A stretch of DNA of 35,110 bases from Terriglobia bacterium (GCA_030041095.1 JASHON010000048.1:1-35110), one strand, 5' to 3'. Numbered from the stretch's first letter, positions 13,770 to 22,030 are shown. Program-made: numbers and translations. The notes: generated by a model not told the origin, from the sequence alone.

Positions 13770-14255
13770 TTACATCTTATAACGGCCGATATCGTCGTCG
13801 TTAAGGCTTTCGAGCCAGCGGCTCAGCTCTTCGCCGCTCGCCTTATCGGACGCCACTCCCGCCACTTTGGAATTCTTCAGGACTTCGTCTTCCACGTAGA
13901 TGGGGCAATCGACGCGCAACGCCAGGGCCAACGCGTCGCTGGGCCGGGAATCGATGGAAATGATCTGTCCGTCCCGCTCCAGCCAAATGAGGGCGTAGAA
14001 AGTGTCTTCGCGCAGATCGTTCACAACCACTTTGCTCACGTGCGTTTCCAGTCCGAGGAGCAAGTTGCGAATGAGGTCGTGCGTCATGGGCCGCGGCGCG
14101 CTCACCTTCTCGATTTCCATGGCAATGGCGTGAGCCTCTGGGATACCCACCCAGATGGGCAGCACCGCGGGCCCGCCCGCTTCCCGGAGGATGACAATCG
14201 GCGTGTTAGTGACGGGGTCCATCATCAGCGTTCGGATTTTCATTTCCACTTCCAT
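13770..14255 (-). CDS. DUF151 bifunctional nuclease (BFN) family protein
   Basis: This 161-residue protein of the DUF151/BFN domain family is widespread in bacteria; plant and Thermotoga members have been studied as nucleases or by structure. The complete domain starts with 'MKIRTLMMDPVTNTPIVIL' and includes 'LPIWVGIPEAHAIAMEI', 'MTHDLI' and 'RPSDALALALRVDCPIYVEDEVL'; the last is the most conserved part. The start ATG at 14255 is chosen because GGGAGGA lies five bases upstream. The gene begins inside the 3' end of miaB (50-bp overlap), so it is co-transcribed with it. Its physiological substrate is unknown. Confidence 0.88.
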   Translation of the reverse strand: MEVEMKIRTLMMDPVTNTPIVILREAGGPAVLPIWVGIPEAHAIAMEIEKVSAPRPMTHDLIRNLLLGLETHVSKVVVNDLREDTFYALIWLERDGQIISIDSRPSDALALALRVDCPIYVEDEVLKNSKVAGVASDKASGEELSRWLESLNDDDIGRYKM

Positions 14256-15663
14256 TGTTTCCTCCCGTCCGCACTCCAACCAGGCTGTTGGGACCGGCAG
14301 ACATGACTTTAACGCCGAGGTAGTTCCCCGTCCAGCCGGGTTCTCCCGGAAAATTGATCACATGGTTGTCCGAAGTCCGTCCCACGCACTGGCCCAGTTT
14401 CGCCTGGAAGTTTTCCACCAGCACCTCGTACTCCCGGCCTATCAGTCCCTGATTCCTACGCAGTTGAATTTGCCGCTGCTTTTCCTGGAGCACGGTAAGA
14501 CGCTGGCCCTTTTCTTCGTCAGGAACCGTATCCTCCATGCTTCCTGCCTCCGTTCTGGGGCGAACGGAATACTTGAACGAAAAAACCTGATCGTACTGAA
14601 CAAGGTCCAGCAGGCCGAGCGTTTGCTCGAAATCGTCCTCGGTCTCGCCACAGAAGCCGACAATGATATCGGTGGAGACGCTGATCGCACGTTGAGCCTT
14701 GCGAACGCAACCAATTTTCTCTAAGTACTCCTCTCGTGTGTACGTGCGCCGCATGCGCTCGAGCACGCGGCTCGATCCTGACTGTACGGGCAGGTGAATG
14801 TGATTGCACAGAACCGGCTGAGCGTCGATCGCTTGAACGATGTCAGAGGAAAAATCACTGGGATGAGACGTGGTGAAACGCAAGCGCCGAAGCCCGGGGA
14901 TTTCCGCAACGCGCAAGAGGAGTTCCGAAAAGCTCAGCCGCGAAGGTGAGGAATCGTGGTAGGAATTGACGGTCTGGCCGAGCAACTGAATCTCCGTCGC
15001 GCCTTCGTTCACGAGCCGTCGCGCCTCGGCAAGAATACGGCCGCTCGGCCGGCTTCGCTCCGGGCCGCGAGTTTTAGGGACCACACAGTAGGAGCAGGCG
15101 CGATTGCAACCCTCGATAATCGTGAGGTAGGCCCGATAAGGGTGATCGCGCCGGGTCAATTCCGTTTCAAAGCATTCGTCGGTATCAAGCGACAGGCCGC
15201 TCACGCGCCGTTCGCCTCTCTCCAGCCGATCGATCAGGCCGCCCAGGCTCGCGTAGCTTGCAGAGCCGCAAACCAGGCTCACCTGCGGCGCTCGGTCGAA
15301 AATCCGTGTTCCTTCCTGCTGCGCCACGCACCCCAGCACCCCGATGGTCTTTGCGTCGCCCCGGTATCCCTTCTTGAAAGCCCCCAGCCGGGAAAACACC
15401 TTCTGCGCTGCCTTCTCGCGGATGCTGCAGGTGTTGTAAAGAATCAGGTCGGCTGAGGCTGAATCCTCCACCGGCCGATAGCCTTTCGCCAGGAGAACAC
15501 CCGCCACCTTTTCCGAATCGTGCACGTTCATCTGGCAACCGAACGTTTCAATGTAAAAGGACTTTTGACAAGTCTGCTCACGGGCAGGACTGGATGCAGG
15601 TTGCGGTTGGCCGAGTGCGGATACTGACGTAGCCGGCAAGATCTGAACAAGGTCCTGTCCCAT
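14206..15663 (-). CDS. miaB: tRNA-2-methylthio-N6-isopentenyladenosine synthase MiaB
   Basis: This radical-SAM methylthiotransferase converts i6A37 of tRNAs to ms2i6A37. The N-terminal UPF0004 domain carries three cluster cysteines (Cys43, Cys79, Cys112). The radical-SAM motif CNRACSYC (186-193) follows, and a C-terminal TRAM domain includes 'NQGLIGREYEVLVE'. From ATG 15663 it is 485 residues. Another start, GTG at 15744, overlaps the polA stop as GTGA and would add 27 residues; neither has a well-placed ribosome binding site. The conserved 'FYIETFGCQMN' begins at residue 36, so even the short form has a long N-terminus. A 20-residue Asn/Gly-rich tail after the TRAM domain extends into the BFN gene. 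Confidence 0.95.
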   Translation of the reverse strand: MGQDLVQILPATSVSALGQPQPASSPAREQTCQKSFYIETFGCQMNVHDSEKVAGVLLAKGYRPVEDSASADLILYNTCSIREKAAQKVFSRLGAFKKGYRGDAKTIGVLGCVAQQEGTRIFDRAPQVSLVCGSASYASLGGLIDRLERGERRVSGLSLDTDECFETELTRRDHPYRAYLTIIEGCNRACSYCVVPKTRGPERSRPSGRILAEARRLVNEGATEIQLLGQTVNSYHDSSPSRLSFSELLLRVAEIPGLRRLRFTTSHPSDFSSDIVQAIDAQPVLCNHIHLPVQSGSSRVLERMRRTYTREEYLEKIGCVRKAQRAISVSTDIIVGFCGETEDDFEQTLGLLDLVQYDQVFSFKYSVRPRTEAGSMEDTVPDEEKGQRLTVLQEKQRQIQLRRNQGLIGREYEVLVENFQAKLGQCVGRTSDNHVINFPGEPGWTGNYLGVKVMSAGPNSLVGVRTGGNNGSGNENPNADDGPRH

Positions 15664-15740
15664 CGTGGCGATTGCGACTCCTTGGTCCAGTATAGCTCCA
15701 CTCGCGTGAAGCCCGCCATCGGCAACTTCCGGCGTGGGCC

Positions 15741-18413
15741 TCACTTCGCGTCGCGCCAGTTAGGCCCCACGCCCGCCTCCACCCGCAAAGGAACGCGAAG
15801 CGAAGCAACCCCTTCCATTTCGTCCACGGCCAGCTTTCGGGCTCGCTCCACTTCCGCTTCAGGCGATTCGAAGATCAACTCGTCATGGACCGTGGAAATC
15901 ATGCGAGTGACGAAATGCTCGCGCCGAAGCCGGGCGTGAGCCTTCACCATGGCGAGCTTGATCAAGTCCGCGGCAGTTCCCTGGAGCGGTGTGTTCATGG
16001 CTTCGCGCTCGGCTCGATTGCGTACGGCAGCGTCGCTGCTCTGTATTTCCGGAATGGGCCGCAGGCGCCCGAACATCGTTCTCACTTCGCCGGTCGACCG
16101 CGCCTGCTCCACGCACGAGCGCAGAAAGGCATCCACTTGGCGGTACCGGCGAAAATATTCGTCAATAAAGCGCTGCGCCTCCGCCTGGCTCGCTCCCGTG
16201 CGCTGAGCTAAGCCGTAAGCGCTGAGGCCGTAAATTACGCCGTAGTTGATGGCTTTCGCCATTCGGCGGTGCTCTCGCGTCTGTAATGCGGCAGGAACGC
16301 CGAAAAGCTCCAGCGCGGTACGCGCGTGAATATCTTCATCACGCGAGAAGGCATCGACGAGAAGCGGGTCGCCGGCCAGATGTGCGAGCACACGCAGCTC
16401 GATCTGGGAGTAATCTGCCACGATCAGTTGAGATCCCGGCGCGGCGACAAAAGCGGAACGGATGAGCTGGCCGAATTCATCGTCCGCCGGGATGTTCTGG
16501 AGGTTCGGGTTGGAGGAAGATAGGCGGCCCGTGCGAGAGCCAGCCTGGTTGAATGTGGAATGGAGCCGGCCCGTGGCCGGAGTGATGAAACGCGGCAGCG
16601 CATCCACGTAAGTTGATTTCAGCTTGGCCCGCGTGCGGTACTGAAGAATTTTGCGGGGCAGTTCATGCTCTTCTGCGAGCGCTTCAAGCACGGCTGCCTC
16701 GGTTGAATATTGGCCGCTCTTGCGCAGCCGCTTGCCGCCGGGCAACTTGAGCTTTTCGAACAGGATTTCGCCGAGCTGGCGTGGCGAATCCACATCAAAG
16801 GCCTCGCCGGCGAGGTCGTAGATTTCGCGCGTGAGATCGGCCAGGCGCTTTTGGAACTCCCCTGACATTTCCGCCAGGATCACGGGATCGATGCTGATGC
16901 CGGCATCTTCCACTTCAGCCAGCACCGCAGCCAGTGGAAGCTCGATCTCCTGGTAAACTCGCTTCAAGCCCTTGCGCGCCAGTTCAGGCTCGAGAAAGTC
17001 CCCCAGCTCATGGATCGCGGCGGCAACCTCAGCCGGCGATTCGGAAACGGGAGCGCCTTTCCAGCGCAGCATTGCGTCTGAGACAGAATTCGGCGGCAAC
17101 AGTGGATCGAGGAGGAAGCTAAAAAGCAACGTGTCCTTTGTCGCGCCACGAAGATTCACATTCTCCTGCTTCAGCGCCCGGCAAAGCATCTTGGAATTGT
17201 GAGTTGTTTTGACTCGCGCCGCATCTTCGAGCGCCGGTCGGAACGCATCGAGCAGGCTCTGGCGAGACGCGCCGGATTCCAAGCTGACGACAGCACGGCG
17301 GGAAGCGTCCGCCATTCCCAAACCCGTCAAGCGGTACGACAGCCGGTCGGCAGTTTCAACCGTCGCCGCCACGGCTAGAGCGGCGCCGGCCTCCAACCTT
17401 TGCAGCCACGCTTGGATGGCTCGGGGCGTTGAAAGCTCCTCTGCCCCAGTCTGGGCGGAAAGCACCGCGCATGATTCTCCAGTAAACTCTTTAAGCAGCG
17501 ATTGGAACCCCAACTCCTGGCAAAGCCTGGTCAAGTCCTGCGGGCTTTGTTCTCGCGGCGTCAGCTCGAAAGCTCGGACGTCGAGCGGCACGGAGGTATG
17601 GATCGTGGCGAGTTCCTTGCTCAGCAGCGCTTCTTTGCGAAAGTCCCGCAGCGCGTCCCGATAGCTCTGCTTACCCACCGTCTCCCAGTTCTCGAGCGCG
17701 GCCTCCAGCGTGCCGAATTGATCGAGAAGTTGTGTCGCGCCTTTCGGACCAATGTAGCTGCGCTTCCTGGCATCCGTTGCGGACGCCGCTGTTCCGCCAG
17801 GCAGCGGTCGCGCGCCGGGAATGTTGTCGCTCGGATCTCCGGTCAGGGCCAGCCAGTCCACCACCCGCGCGGGTTCTACGCCCAGAATCTCCTTCACTTT
17901 GTCCGCATCGCAGAGCGCTTCCGTCTCGCGGGCGCCTGAGGCAGGTTTCAGCACTTTGACGCGATCAGTGACGAGTTGAAAGAGATCCTCATCTCCGGAA
18001 ACGATCAGGACGTCCATCCCCTTCTCGGCGCCGTCGCGCGCCAGCGTTCCAATGACGTCGTCGGCTTCGTAACCTTCCTTTTCCACAATTCGAATCCCCA
18101 TCGCCTCACAGAAGCGCCGGACGTAAGGGAGCTGAATCGCCAGGTCAGGAGGGAACGGCGGACGGTTCGCCTTATAGGCTTCCAGCAGTTTGTCGCGGAA
18201 GGTGGGCGCGGCGAGATCGAACACCACCGCCGCGCCGTCAGGATGGCGCTCCCGGAGGAGCTTGCGAAGCGTCCGCAGGAAAATGTAAACGGCCTTGGTT
18301 GGCATGCCACTGGGCGATACGAGCGCTGTCTGCATCGGCGCGTAGAACGCGCGGAAGACAAGAGACATGGCGTCGATCAAGACAAGATTCTTGGGCTTCT
18401 CGGCCTCGGGCAT
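15741..18413 (-). CDS. polA: DNA polymerase I
   Basis: This 890-residue family-A polymerase works in Okazaki-fragment processing and repair. The 5' nuclease domain (1-300) has the metal-ligand motifs 'YKANRPP', 'GYEADDVIGTLA' and 'GDEDLFQLV', but about 17 extra residues (201-220) interrupt its H3TH loop after SDNIPG. The 3'-5' exonuclease region (about 325-480) has lost the catalytic acids (DxE replaced by AxV near 350; the exo II Asp is Leu410), so proofreading is not expected. The polymerase domain is intact: motif A VADYSQIELR (Asp667), motif B R716-K720-Y724-G725, motif C HDE (843-845). Tyr724 is at the position of E. coli Phe762. The start ATG has GAGGT upstream. It is the first gene of the minus-strand block. 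Confidence 0.96.
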   Translation of the reverse strand: MPEAEKPKNLVLIDAMSLVFRAFYAPMQTALVSPSGMPTKAVYIFLRTLRKLLRERHPDGAAVVFDLAAPTFRDKLLEAYKANRPPFPPDLAIQLPYVRRFCEAMGIRIVEKEGYEADDVIGTLARDGAEKGMDVLIVSGDEDLFQLVTDRVKVLKPASGARETEALCDADKVKEILGVEPARVVDWLALTGDPSDNIPGARPLPGGTAASATDARKRSYIGPKGATQLLDQFGTLEAALENWETVGKQSYRDALRDFRKEALLSKELATIHTSVPLDVRAFELTPREQSPQDLTRLCQELGFQSLLKEFTGESCAVLSAQTGAEELSTPRAIQAWLQRLEAGAALAVAATVETADRLSYRLTGLGMADASRRAVVSLESGASRQSLLDAFRPALEDAARVKTTHNSKMLCRALKQENVNLRGATKDTLLFSFLLDPLLPPNSVSDAMLRWKGAPVSESPAEVAAAIHELGDFLEPELARKGLKRVYQEIELPLAAVLAEVEDAGISIDPVILAEMSGEFQKRLADLTREIYDLAGEAFDVDSPRQLGEILFEKLKLPGGKRLRKSGQYSTEAAVLEALAEEHELPRKILQYRTRAKLKSTYVDALPRFITPATGRLHSTFNQAGSRTGRLSSSNPNLQNIPADDEFGQLIRSAFVAAPGSQLIVADYSQIELRVLAHLAGDPLLVDAFSRDEDIHARTALELFGVPAALQTREHRRMAKAINYGVIYGLSAYGLAQRTGASQAEAQRFIDEYFRRYRQVDAFLRSCVEQARSTGEVRTMFGRLRPIPEIQSSDAAVRNRAEREAMNTPLQGTAADLIKLAMVKAHARLRREHFVTRMISTVHDELIFESPEAEVERARKLAVDEMEGVASLRVPLRVEAGVGPNWRDAK

Positions 18414-18511
18414 TTCGGTACCTCAATCCGTCATCGTGGGCTCGCGCGCCTGTCCTGTCAAGGCTGGCAAGGCTCACGGGCCGTGTCAAGGAATAAACTC
18501 GCAACTCGGCC

Positions 18512-18540
18512 TTGTATTGTGCTCTAGGACAAGGTAGTAT
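18512..18540 (+). promoter_or_regulatory. promoter of the exported 196-residue protein
   Basis: TTGTAT (18512-18517) and TAGTAT (18535-18540) are 17 bp apart, about 42 bp upstream of the ATG at 18583. It lies in the 169-bp gap between divergent polA and this gene. Confidence 0.45.
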
Positions 18541-18582
18541 TCACGAACGAGCAGCAAGAAGGGGCTCAGACGGGAGGGACAA

Positions 18583-19173
18583 ATGCGGCTGCGTAAGTTG
18601 TGTGGGCACGAGGGTTCGGGTCACGGGCTCGTGACGCTGGCCGTCGTGGTTCTCGCGCTGTGCGCGGTCACTCCTTCCCAGGCGATCCCGCTGCATCGAA
18701 AAAAGAAAGAGAAACACGCCGTTAGTCCCAACGATCCGACCGTTCAGCTTTTCAATCTCTTCAACAATTCGTTGGGAGGCAAGTTGAGCGGCCTGTATTT
18801 GCTGGCGGACGTTTACCCCAACCCTGCCAACCCGGCGGAGCAATATCAGCGCGTGCTGAGCGTCACTTATGACAAGTCCCTTTTTTTCGGCCGGCTGGTC
18901 ATCCACGTGCGTAGCGTGGACAAGTTAAGTCCGTCCCAACTCGCGATTTACTCGCCGAAGCAGATTTTCAATTTTGGCGGCAGCGACACTGAGGTATTCG
19001 ACCGTACGCAGCCCGGTTCGTTCGGAGACGAAAGCGGCGATCTTTATCTCCACTCTGCGGCAAGCAGCCCGCTCGCTAGTGCCCCCATCACGGACGCGGT
19101 CGCAGAGGAATACAACATGCTTGTCACGAAATATATCCTGCCCGCTGTCCGAAAGCGGGCAGGGCAGAGCTAG
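18583..19173 (+). CDS. exported protein of unknown function
   Basis: I do not recognise a family. The 196-residue product has a signal peptide with a hydrophobic core at about 16-30 and likely cleavage after 'TPSQA'; a Lys/His-rich stretch follows (IPLHRKKKEKH). The mature part contains 'DPTVQLFNLFNNSLGGKLSGLYLLADVYPNPANPAEQYQRVLSVTYDKSLFFGRLVIHVRSVDKLSPSQLAIYSPKQIFNFGG', a mixed alpha/beta pattern without cysteines, and no further membrane helix, so a soluble periplasmic protein is likely. The start has GGGAGGG six bases upstream and a promoter candidate just before it. It stands alone between polA (divergent) and scpB (convergent). Gene reality is well supported by signal peptide, RBS and promoter. 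Confidence 0.75.
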   Translation: MRLRKLCGHEGSGHGLVTLAVVVLALCAVTPSQAIPLHRKKKEKHAVSPNDPTVQLFNLFNNSLGGKLSGLYLLADVYPNPANPAEQYQRVLSVTYDKSLFFGRLVIHVRSVDKLSPSQLAIYSPKQIFNFGGSDTEVFDRTQPGSFGDESGDLYLHSAASSPLASAPITDAVAEEYNMLVTKYILPAVRKRAGQS

Positions 19174-19202
19174 CGGGACGCTGAAAAACGCTCTCAACGA
19201 AT

Positions 19203-19259
19203 GTCCTTCTGAGCGCAGCGAAGAATCCCAGCATTTGTCTTCGAAGATTCGAGAAGGAC
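19203..19259. repeat. variant REP-like inverted repeat between convergent genes
   Basis: GTCCTTCT (19203-19210) is mirrored by AGAAGGAC (19252-19259), with 'gagcgcagcgaagaatccca' inside. It is a variant of the TGTCAT..GAGCGAAGCGAA elements. It lies between the ends of the exported-protein gene and scpB and could serve as a bidirectional 3' structure, though it lacks T-runs. Confidence 0.6.
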
Positions 19260-19275
19260 GGCCGAGGCTGGGCTC

Positions 19276-19974
19276 TCAGGCTAGGTCGTCCTTGGGAGGC
19301 TGGGCAGGGCTTTCGGGAGCTCGCAGGCCGTCTTGGACTAGGGAGACAGCGGCGTCTTCGCTTGAAGCGCCGCCCGCGTCGCCGCCGAGCGCCTGCCTCG
19401 CCAGTTCCTCGAACTCCCGCAGATTCGGAAGCTCGCTCAGGTCCTTCAGGCCGAAATGCACCAGGAAATCCCGCGAGGTTTTGTAGAGGATCGGTCGCCC
19501 TACCACGTTCTTTCTGCCCGAGGTCACCACAAGTTTCTTCTCTAACAAGGTATGAATGACGCCTCCGCAATCCACGCCGCGAATTTCGTCGATTTCGGGC
19601 AAGGTCACAGGCTGGCGATAAGCAATGACCGAGAGAGTTTCGAGTGCAGGCTTGGAAAGCCGGATGGGCGGCTTTAAGCTCTTGACGAAAGACCGCAGGA
19701 CTTCATGATGTTCGGGTTTGGATGAGAACTTGTAGCCTCCGGCTACCTGCCGGATATGAATCCCGTGTTCCTGACGCTCGAATTCTTCGACGAGATCATC
19801 GAGCAGCGCCTGAATTCGGGCGCGGTGGCTCTGCCCGCAATTTTCAGCCTCTTCCGGTCCTCCTGCGCTTTCGAGTCCTTCGAGCGCTCGCGCAATCTTC
19901 TCCGCGGAAACAGGATCGGGAGAAACGTAGACGATCGCCTCAATCAGGGCTTTGAGCGTTTCATCCCTGTTCAT
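19276..19974 (-). CDS. scpB: segregation and condensation protein B
   Basis: This 232-residue ScpB is the winged-helix kleisin partner of the SMC-ScpA condensin complex. The family core 'LKALIEAIVYVSPDPVSAEKIARAL', 'YKFSSKPEHHEVLRSF', 'LSKPALETLSVIAYRQPVTLPEIDEIRGVD' and 'GRPILYKTSRDFLVHFGLKDLSELPNL' is complete. The C-terminal 35 residues are acidic and Ala-rich. The start ATG at 19974 lies 14 bases inside the end of scpA and has no strong ribosome binding site, consistent with translational coupling. Upstream frame extension to 20085 is antisense-free but overlaps scpA, and I reject it. Confidence 0.95.
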   Translation of the reverse strand: MNRDETLKALIEAIVYVSPDPVSAEKIARALEGLESAGGPEEAENCGQSHRARIQALLDDLVEEFERQEHGIHIRQVAGGYKFSSKPEHHEVLRSFVKSLKPPIRLSKPALETLSVIAYRQPVTLPEIDEIRGVDCGGVIHTLLEKKLVVTSGRKNVVGRPILYKTSRDFLVHFGLKDLSELPNLREFEELARQALGGDAGGASSEDAAVSLVQDGLRAPESPAQPPKDDLA

Positions 19975-20776
19975 GGTGGGCTTCGTCCGTCTCCATCTCG
20001 TCGAGGCTCGCCTGGAAGGTCTGCGCGTCGAACCTCGCCATAATTTCCTCAAAGTGTTTGCTCCGGTGAACTGTGATAGGGGCAAACAATTCTTTTTGAC
20101 GAAGGAGAATGGCGCGCAGCCGCGTCATTTCGAGCAGAGCCAGAATCAGCGCGATCCACGCCGTTCTGGCCACGCAGCCCTGCGCAAGATCGTCCAGCCG
20201 CACCGGGTGGGGGCTCGCCAGCAACTTTTGCTTCACGCGTTCCATCATCTCGGCGACCGGCACCTCCTCGCGGGGCACCTGCACCGGCGGCCGCACACGC
20301 GCGCGTCCGACAATCTCACGGAACGCAGAGATCAGGTCGAAGACCGAAACCGCCAGGCCCGGCTCATCCTCCGCCTCGATGAATTCTCCGATTCCCGGCT
20401 GCGACCACGCCGCTTCTTCCACCACGCGCTTCGATTGCAACATCTCCGCGGCGTTCTTGAACTGCTCGTGCTCGAGCAGGCGATGCACTAAGTCCTGCCG
20501 CGGATCTTCCTCCTCTTCCGCCGCCTCGGGGTCCTGCGGGAGCAGCATTCGCGACTTGATGTAAATCAGCGTGGCTGCCATGAAGATGAATTCCGCGGCC
20601 ACGTCGATGTTCATTTCCTCGAGCATGTGAAGGTAGTCGAGATACTGACTCGTCACCTGCGCGATGGGAATATCATAGATGTTGATCTTTTGTTTGCGAA
20701 TCAGGTCGAGCAACAAATCGAGCGGGCCTTCGTAGGATTCAAGCTTCAATAAAGGTAGAGAAGAATCCGCCGGCAT
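19961..20776 (-). CDS. scpA: segregation and condensation protein A (kleisin)
   Basis: This 271-residue ScpA is the kleisin that bridges the SMC heads. The N-terminal helical domain reads 'KLESYEGPLDLLLDLIRKQKINIYDIPIAQVTSQYLDYL' and 'AAEFIFMAATLIYIKSRMLLP', followed by an acidic linker (about 88-97). The C-terminal winged helix contains 'ALLEMTRLRAILLRQKELFAPITV'. The start ATG at 20776 has GAGGT five bases upstream and is 24 bp after the trpS stop. The last 14 bases overlap scpB. The tail 'DEMETDEAHHEQG' is short and charged. Confidence 0.95.
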   Translation of the reverse strand: MPADSSLPLLKLESYEGPLDLLLDLIRKQKINIYDIPIAQVTSQYLDYLHMLEEMNIDVAAEFIFMAATLIYIKSRMLLPQDPEAAEEEEDPRQDLVHRLLEHEQFKNAAEMLQSKRVVEEAAWSQPGIGEFIEAEDEPGLAVSVFDLISAFREIVGRARVRPPVQVPREEVPVAEMMERVKQKLLASPHPVRLDDLAQGCVARTAWIALILALLEMTRLRAILLRQKELFAPITVHRSKHFEEIMARFDAQTFQASLDEMETDEAHHEQG

Positions 20777-20800
20777 GACGACCTCGTTCAACTTCGCAAT

Positions 20801-21907
20801 TCACGCTGTGTTCATGGCAGAGCGCACTTGAGCCATCGTGGCGCGGGCGACGTTCTGCGCGCGGCCGGTTCCCGCTTCCAGAATCTCCTCGACCTGCGCG
20901 GGATCGCTTTCGATGCGCTTTCGCCGGCCGCGAATGGGATCGAGAAAACCGTTCAGGCGCCTCGCCATGAGTTGCTTGCACTCCACGCAGCCAATCGCCG
21001 CAGTGCGGCACTCACGGTTGACGCGCTCGACCACCTCGGCCGGCGAGAAAATCTTGTGAAAATCGAAGACCGGGCAGACATCCGGATTGCCCGGATCGAA
21101 TCGGCGCTTCCGCGCCGGATCCGTCATCATGCCCGCCACTTTCTTCGCAACCGTATCCGCAGAATCGGAAAGATAAATCGCATTGTCATAGCTCTTCGAC
21201 ATCTTTCGGCCGTCAGTGCCCCGCAACCGGGGCGCCCGCGTCAGCAGAGCCTGCGGTTCCGGGAATACGGGGTCAACCGCGACCAGGACGCGGTGAACGA
21301 GCTCTGCCTCGCCCTCGATGGAAACTTCCGAACAGGTTTTACCATCGAGCTTCGGCGAAAGAGATCGTTCGGACTTGCCGTACGTCAGATTGAAGCGCCG
21401 CGCGATCTCCCGAGTCAACTCGACGTGAGGAACCTGGTCTTCGCCGACAGGCACGTAGTGCGCCTTGTACATCAGGATATCGGCGGATTGCAAGACGGGG
21501 TAACCGAGGAAACCATAGGTGTGGAGATCGCGATCCTTAATGTTTTCGAGCTGTTCTTTGTAAGTGGGTACGCGCTCCAGCCAGCCAACCGGTGTGATCA
21601 TGGAAAGCAGTAGATAAAGCTCCGCGTGCTCCGCCAGTCGCGACTGGACGAAGAAAGTGGCTTTGACCGGGTCCAACCCGACGGCGAGCCAATCAATAAC
21701 CATCTCGCGGATGTTCGACTGCAAGGCTCCGACTTGGGCATATTCAGTGGTCAGCATATGCCAGTCCGCCACGAAATAGAAGCACTCGTATTCGTCCTGC
21801 AGTTTAAGCCAGTTTTGCAATGCTCCCACATAGTTGCCAAGATGCAGCCGGCCTGTAGGACGCATGCCGCTTAAAACTCGAGAACGGAGGTCGGGGGTTC
21901 CTGGCAT
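20801..21907 (-). CDS. trpS: tryptophanyl-tRNA synthetase
   Basis: This 368-residue class Ic synthetase charges tRNA-Trp. The HIGH-like motif is TGRLHLGN (18-25), the KMSKS loop is at 235-239, and 'SADILMYKAHYVPVGEDQVPH' forms the active-site region. Compared with the usual direct passage from 'FN..YG' to 'VFPEPQALL', residues about 178-213 are extra (KSERSLSPKLDGK...LVAVDP). Other long TrpS proteins also carry an insertion at this place, so this is probably a family variant. The start ATG at 21907 is preceded in frame by TTG; no clear ribosome binding site is visible. It heads trpS-scpA-scpB, with a promoter candidate at 21999-22027 and a leader hairpin at 21941-21970. Confidence 0.95.
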   Translation of the reverse strand: MPGTPDLRSRVLSGMRPTGRLHLGNYVGALQNWLKLQDEYECFYFVADWHMLTTEYAQVGALQSNIREMVIDWLAVGLDPVKATFFVQSRLAEHAELYLLLSMITPVGWLERVPTYKEQLENIKDRDLHTYGFLGYPVLQSADILMYKAHYVPVGEDQVPHVELTREIARRFNLTYGKSERSLSPKLDGKTCSEVSIEGEAELVHRVLVAVDPVFPEPQALLTRAPRLRGTDGRKMSKSYDNAIYLSDSADTVAKKVAGMMTDPARKRRFDPGNPDVCPVFDFHKIFSPAEVVERVNRECRTAAIGCVECKQLMARRLNGFLDPIRGRRKRIESDPAQVEEILEAGTGRAQNVARATMAQVRSAMNTA

Positions 21908-21940
21908 CAAGGATGATATGAAGTTAGAAAGCGATGCGCC

Positions 21941-21970
21941 GTGCCGTCCGGGTCGCTATCCGGATGGCAC
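21941..21970 (-). promoter_or_regulatory. stable hairpin in the trpS leader
   Basis: GTGCCGTCCGG (21941-21951) pairs with CCGGATGGCAC (21960-21970): 11 bp with one non-Watson-Crick position and an 8-base loop, ending 33 bp before the trpS start. It has no T-box sequence and no T-run, so neither a T-box nor a classical attenuator is evident. Confidence 0.5.
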
Positions 21971-21998
21971 GAAGCTGCCTGGCTCGCTTTCCCAGCAT

Positions 21999-22027
21999 AG
22001 CATAGCGAGGCCACCGGCTTACCACAA
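21999..22027 (-). promoter_or_regulatory. promoter of trpS-scpA-scpB
   Basis: On the minus strand TTGTGG (22022-22027) and TATGCT (21999-22004) are 17 bp apart; TATGCT is repeated five bases further on. The start point would be near 21992, giving a leader of about 85 nt that includes the hairpin at 21941-21970. Confidence 0.4.
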
Positions 22028-22030
22028 TCT

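Noticed and set aside
21908-22027. T-box riboswitch before trpS
   Set aside because: There is no T-box consensus (UGGNACC) and no antiterminator layout; only a simple hairpin is present.
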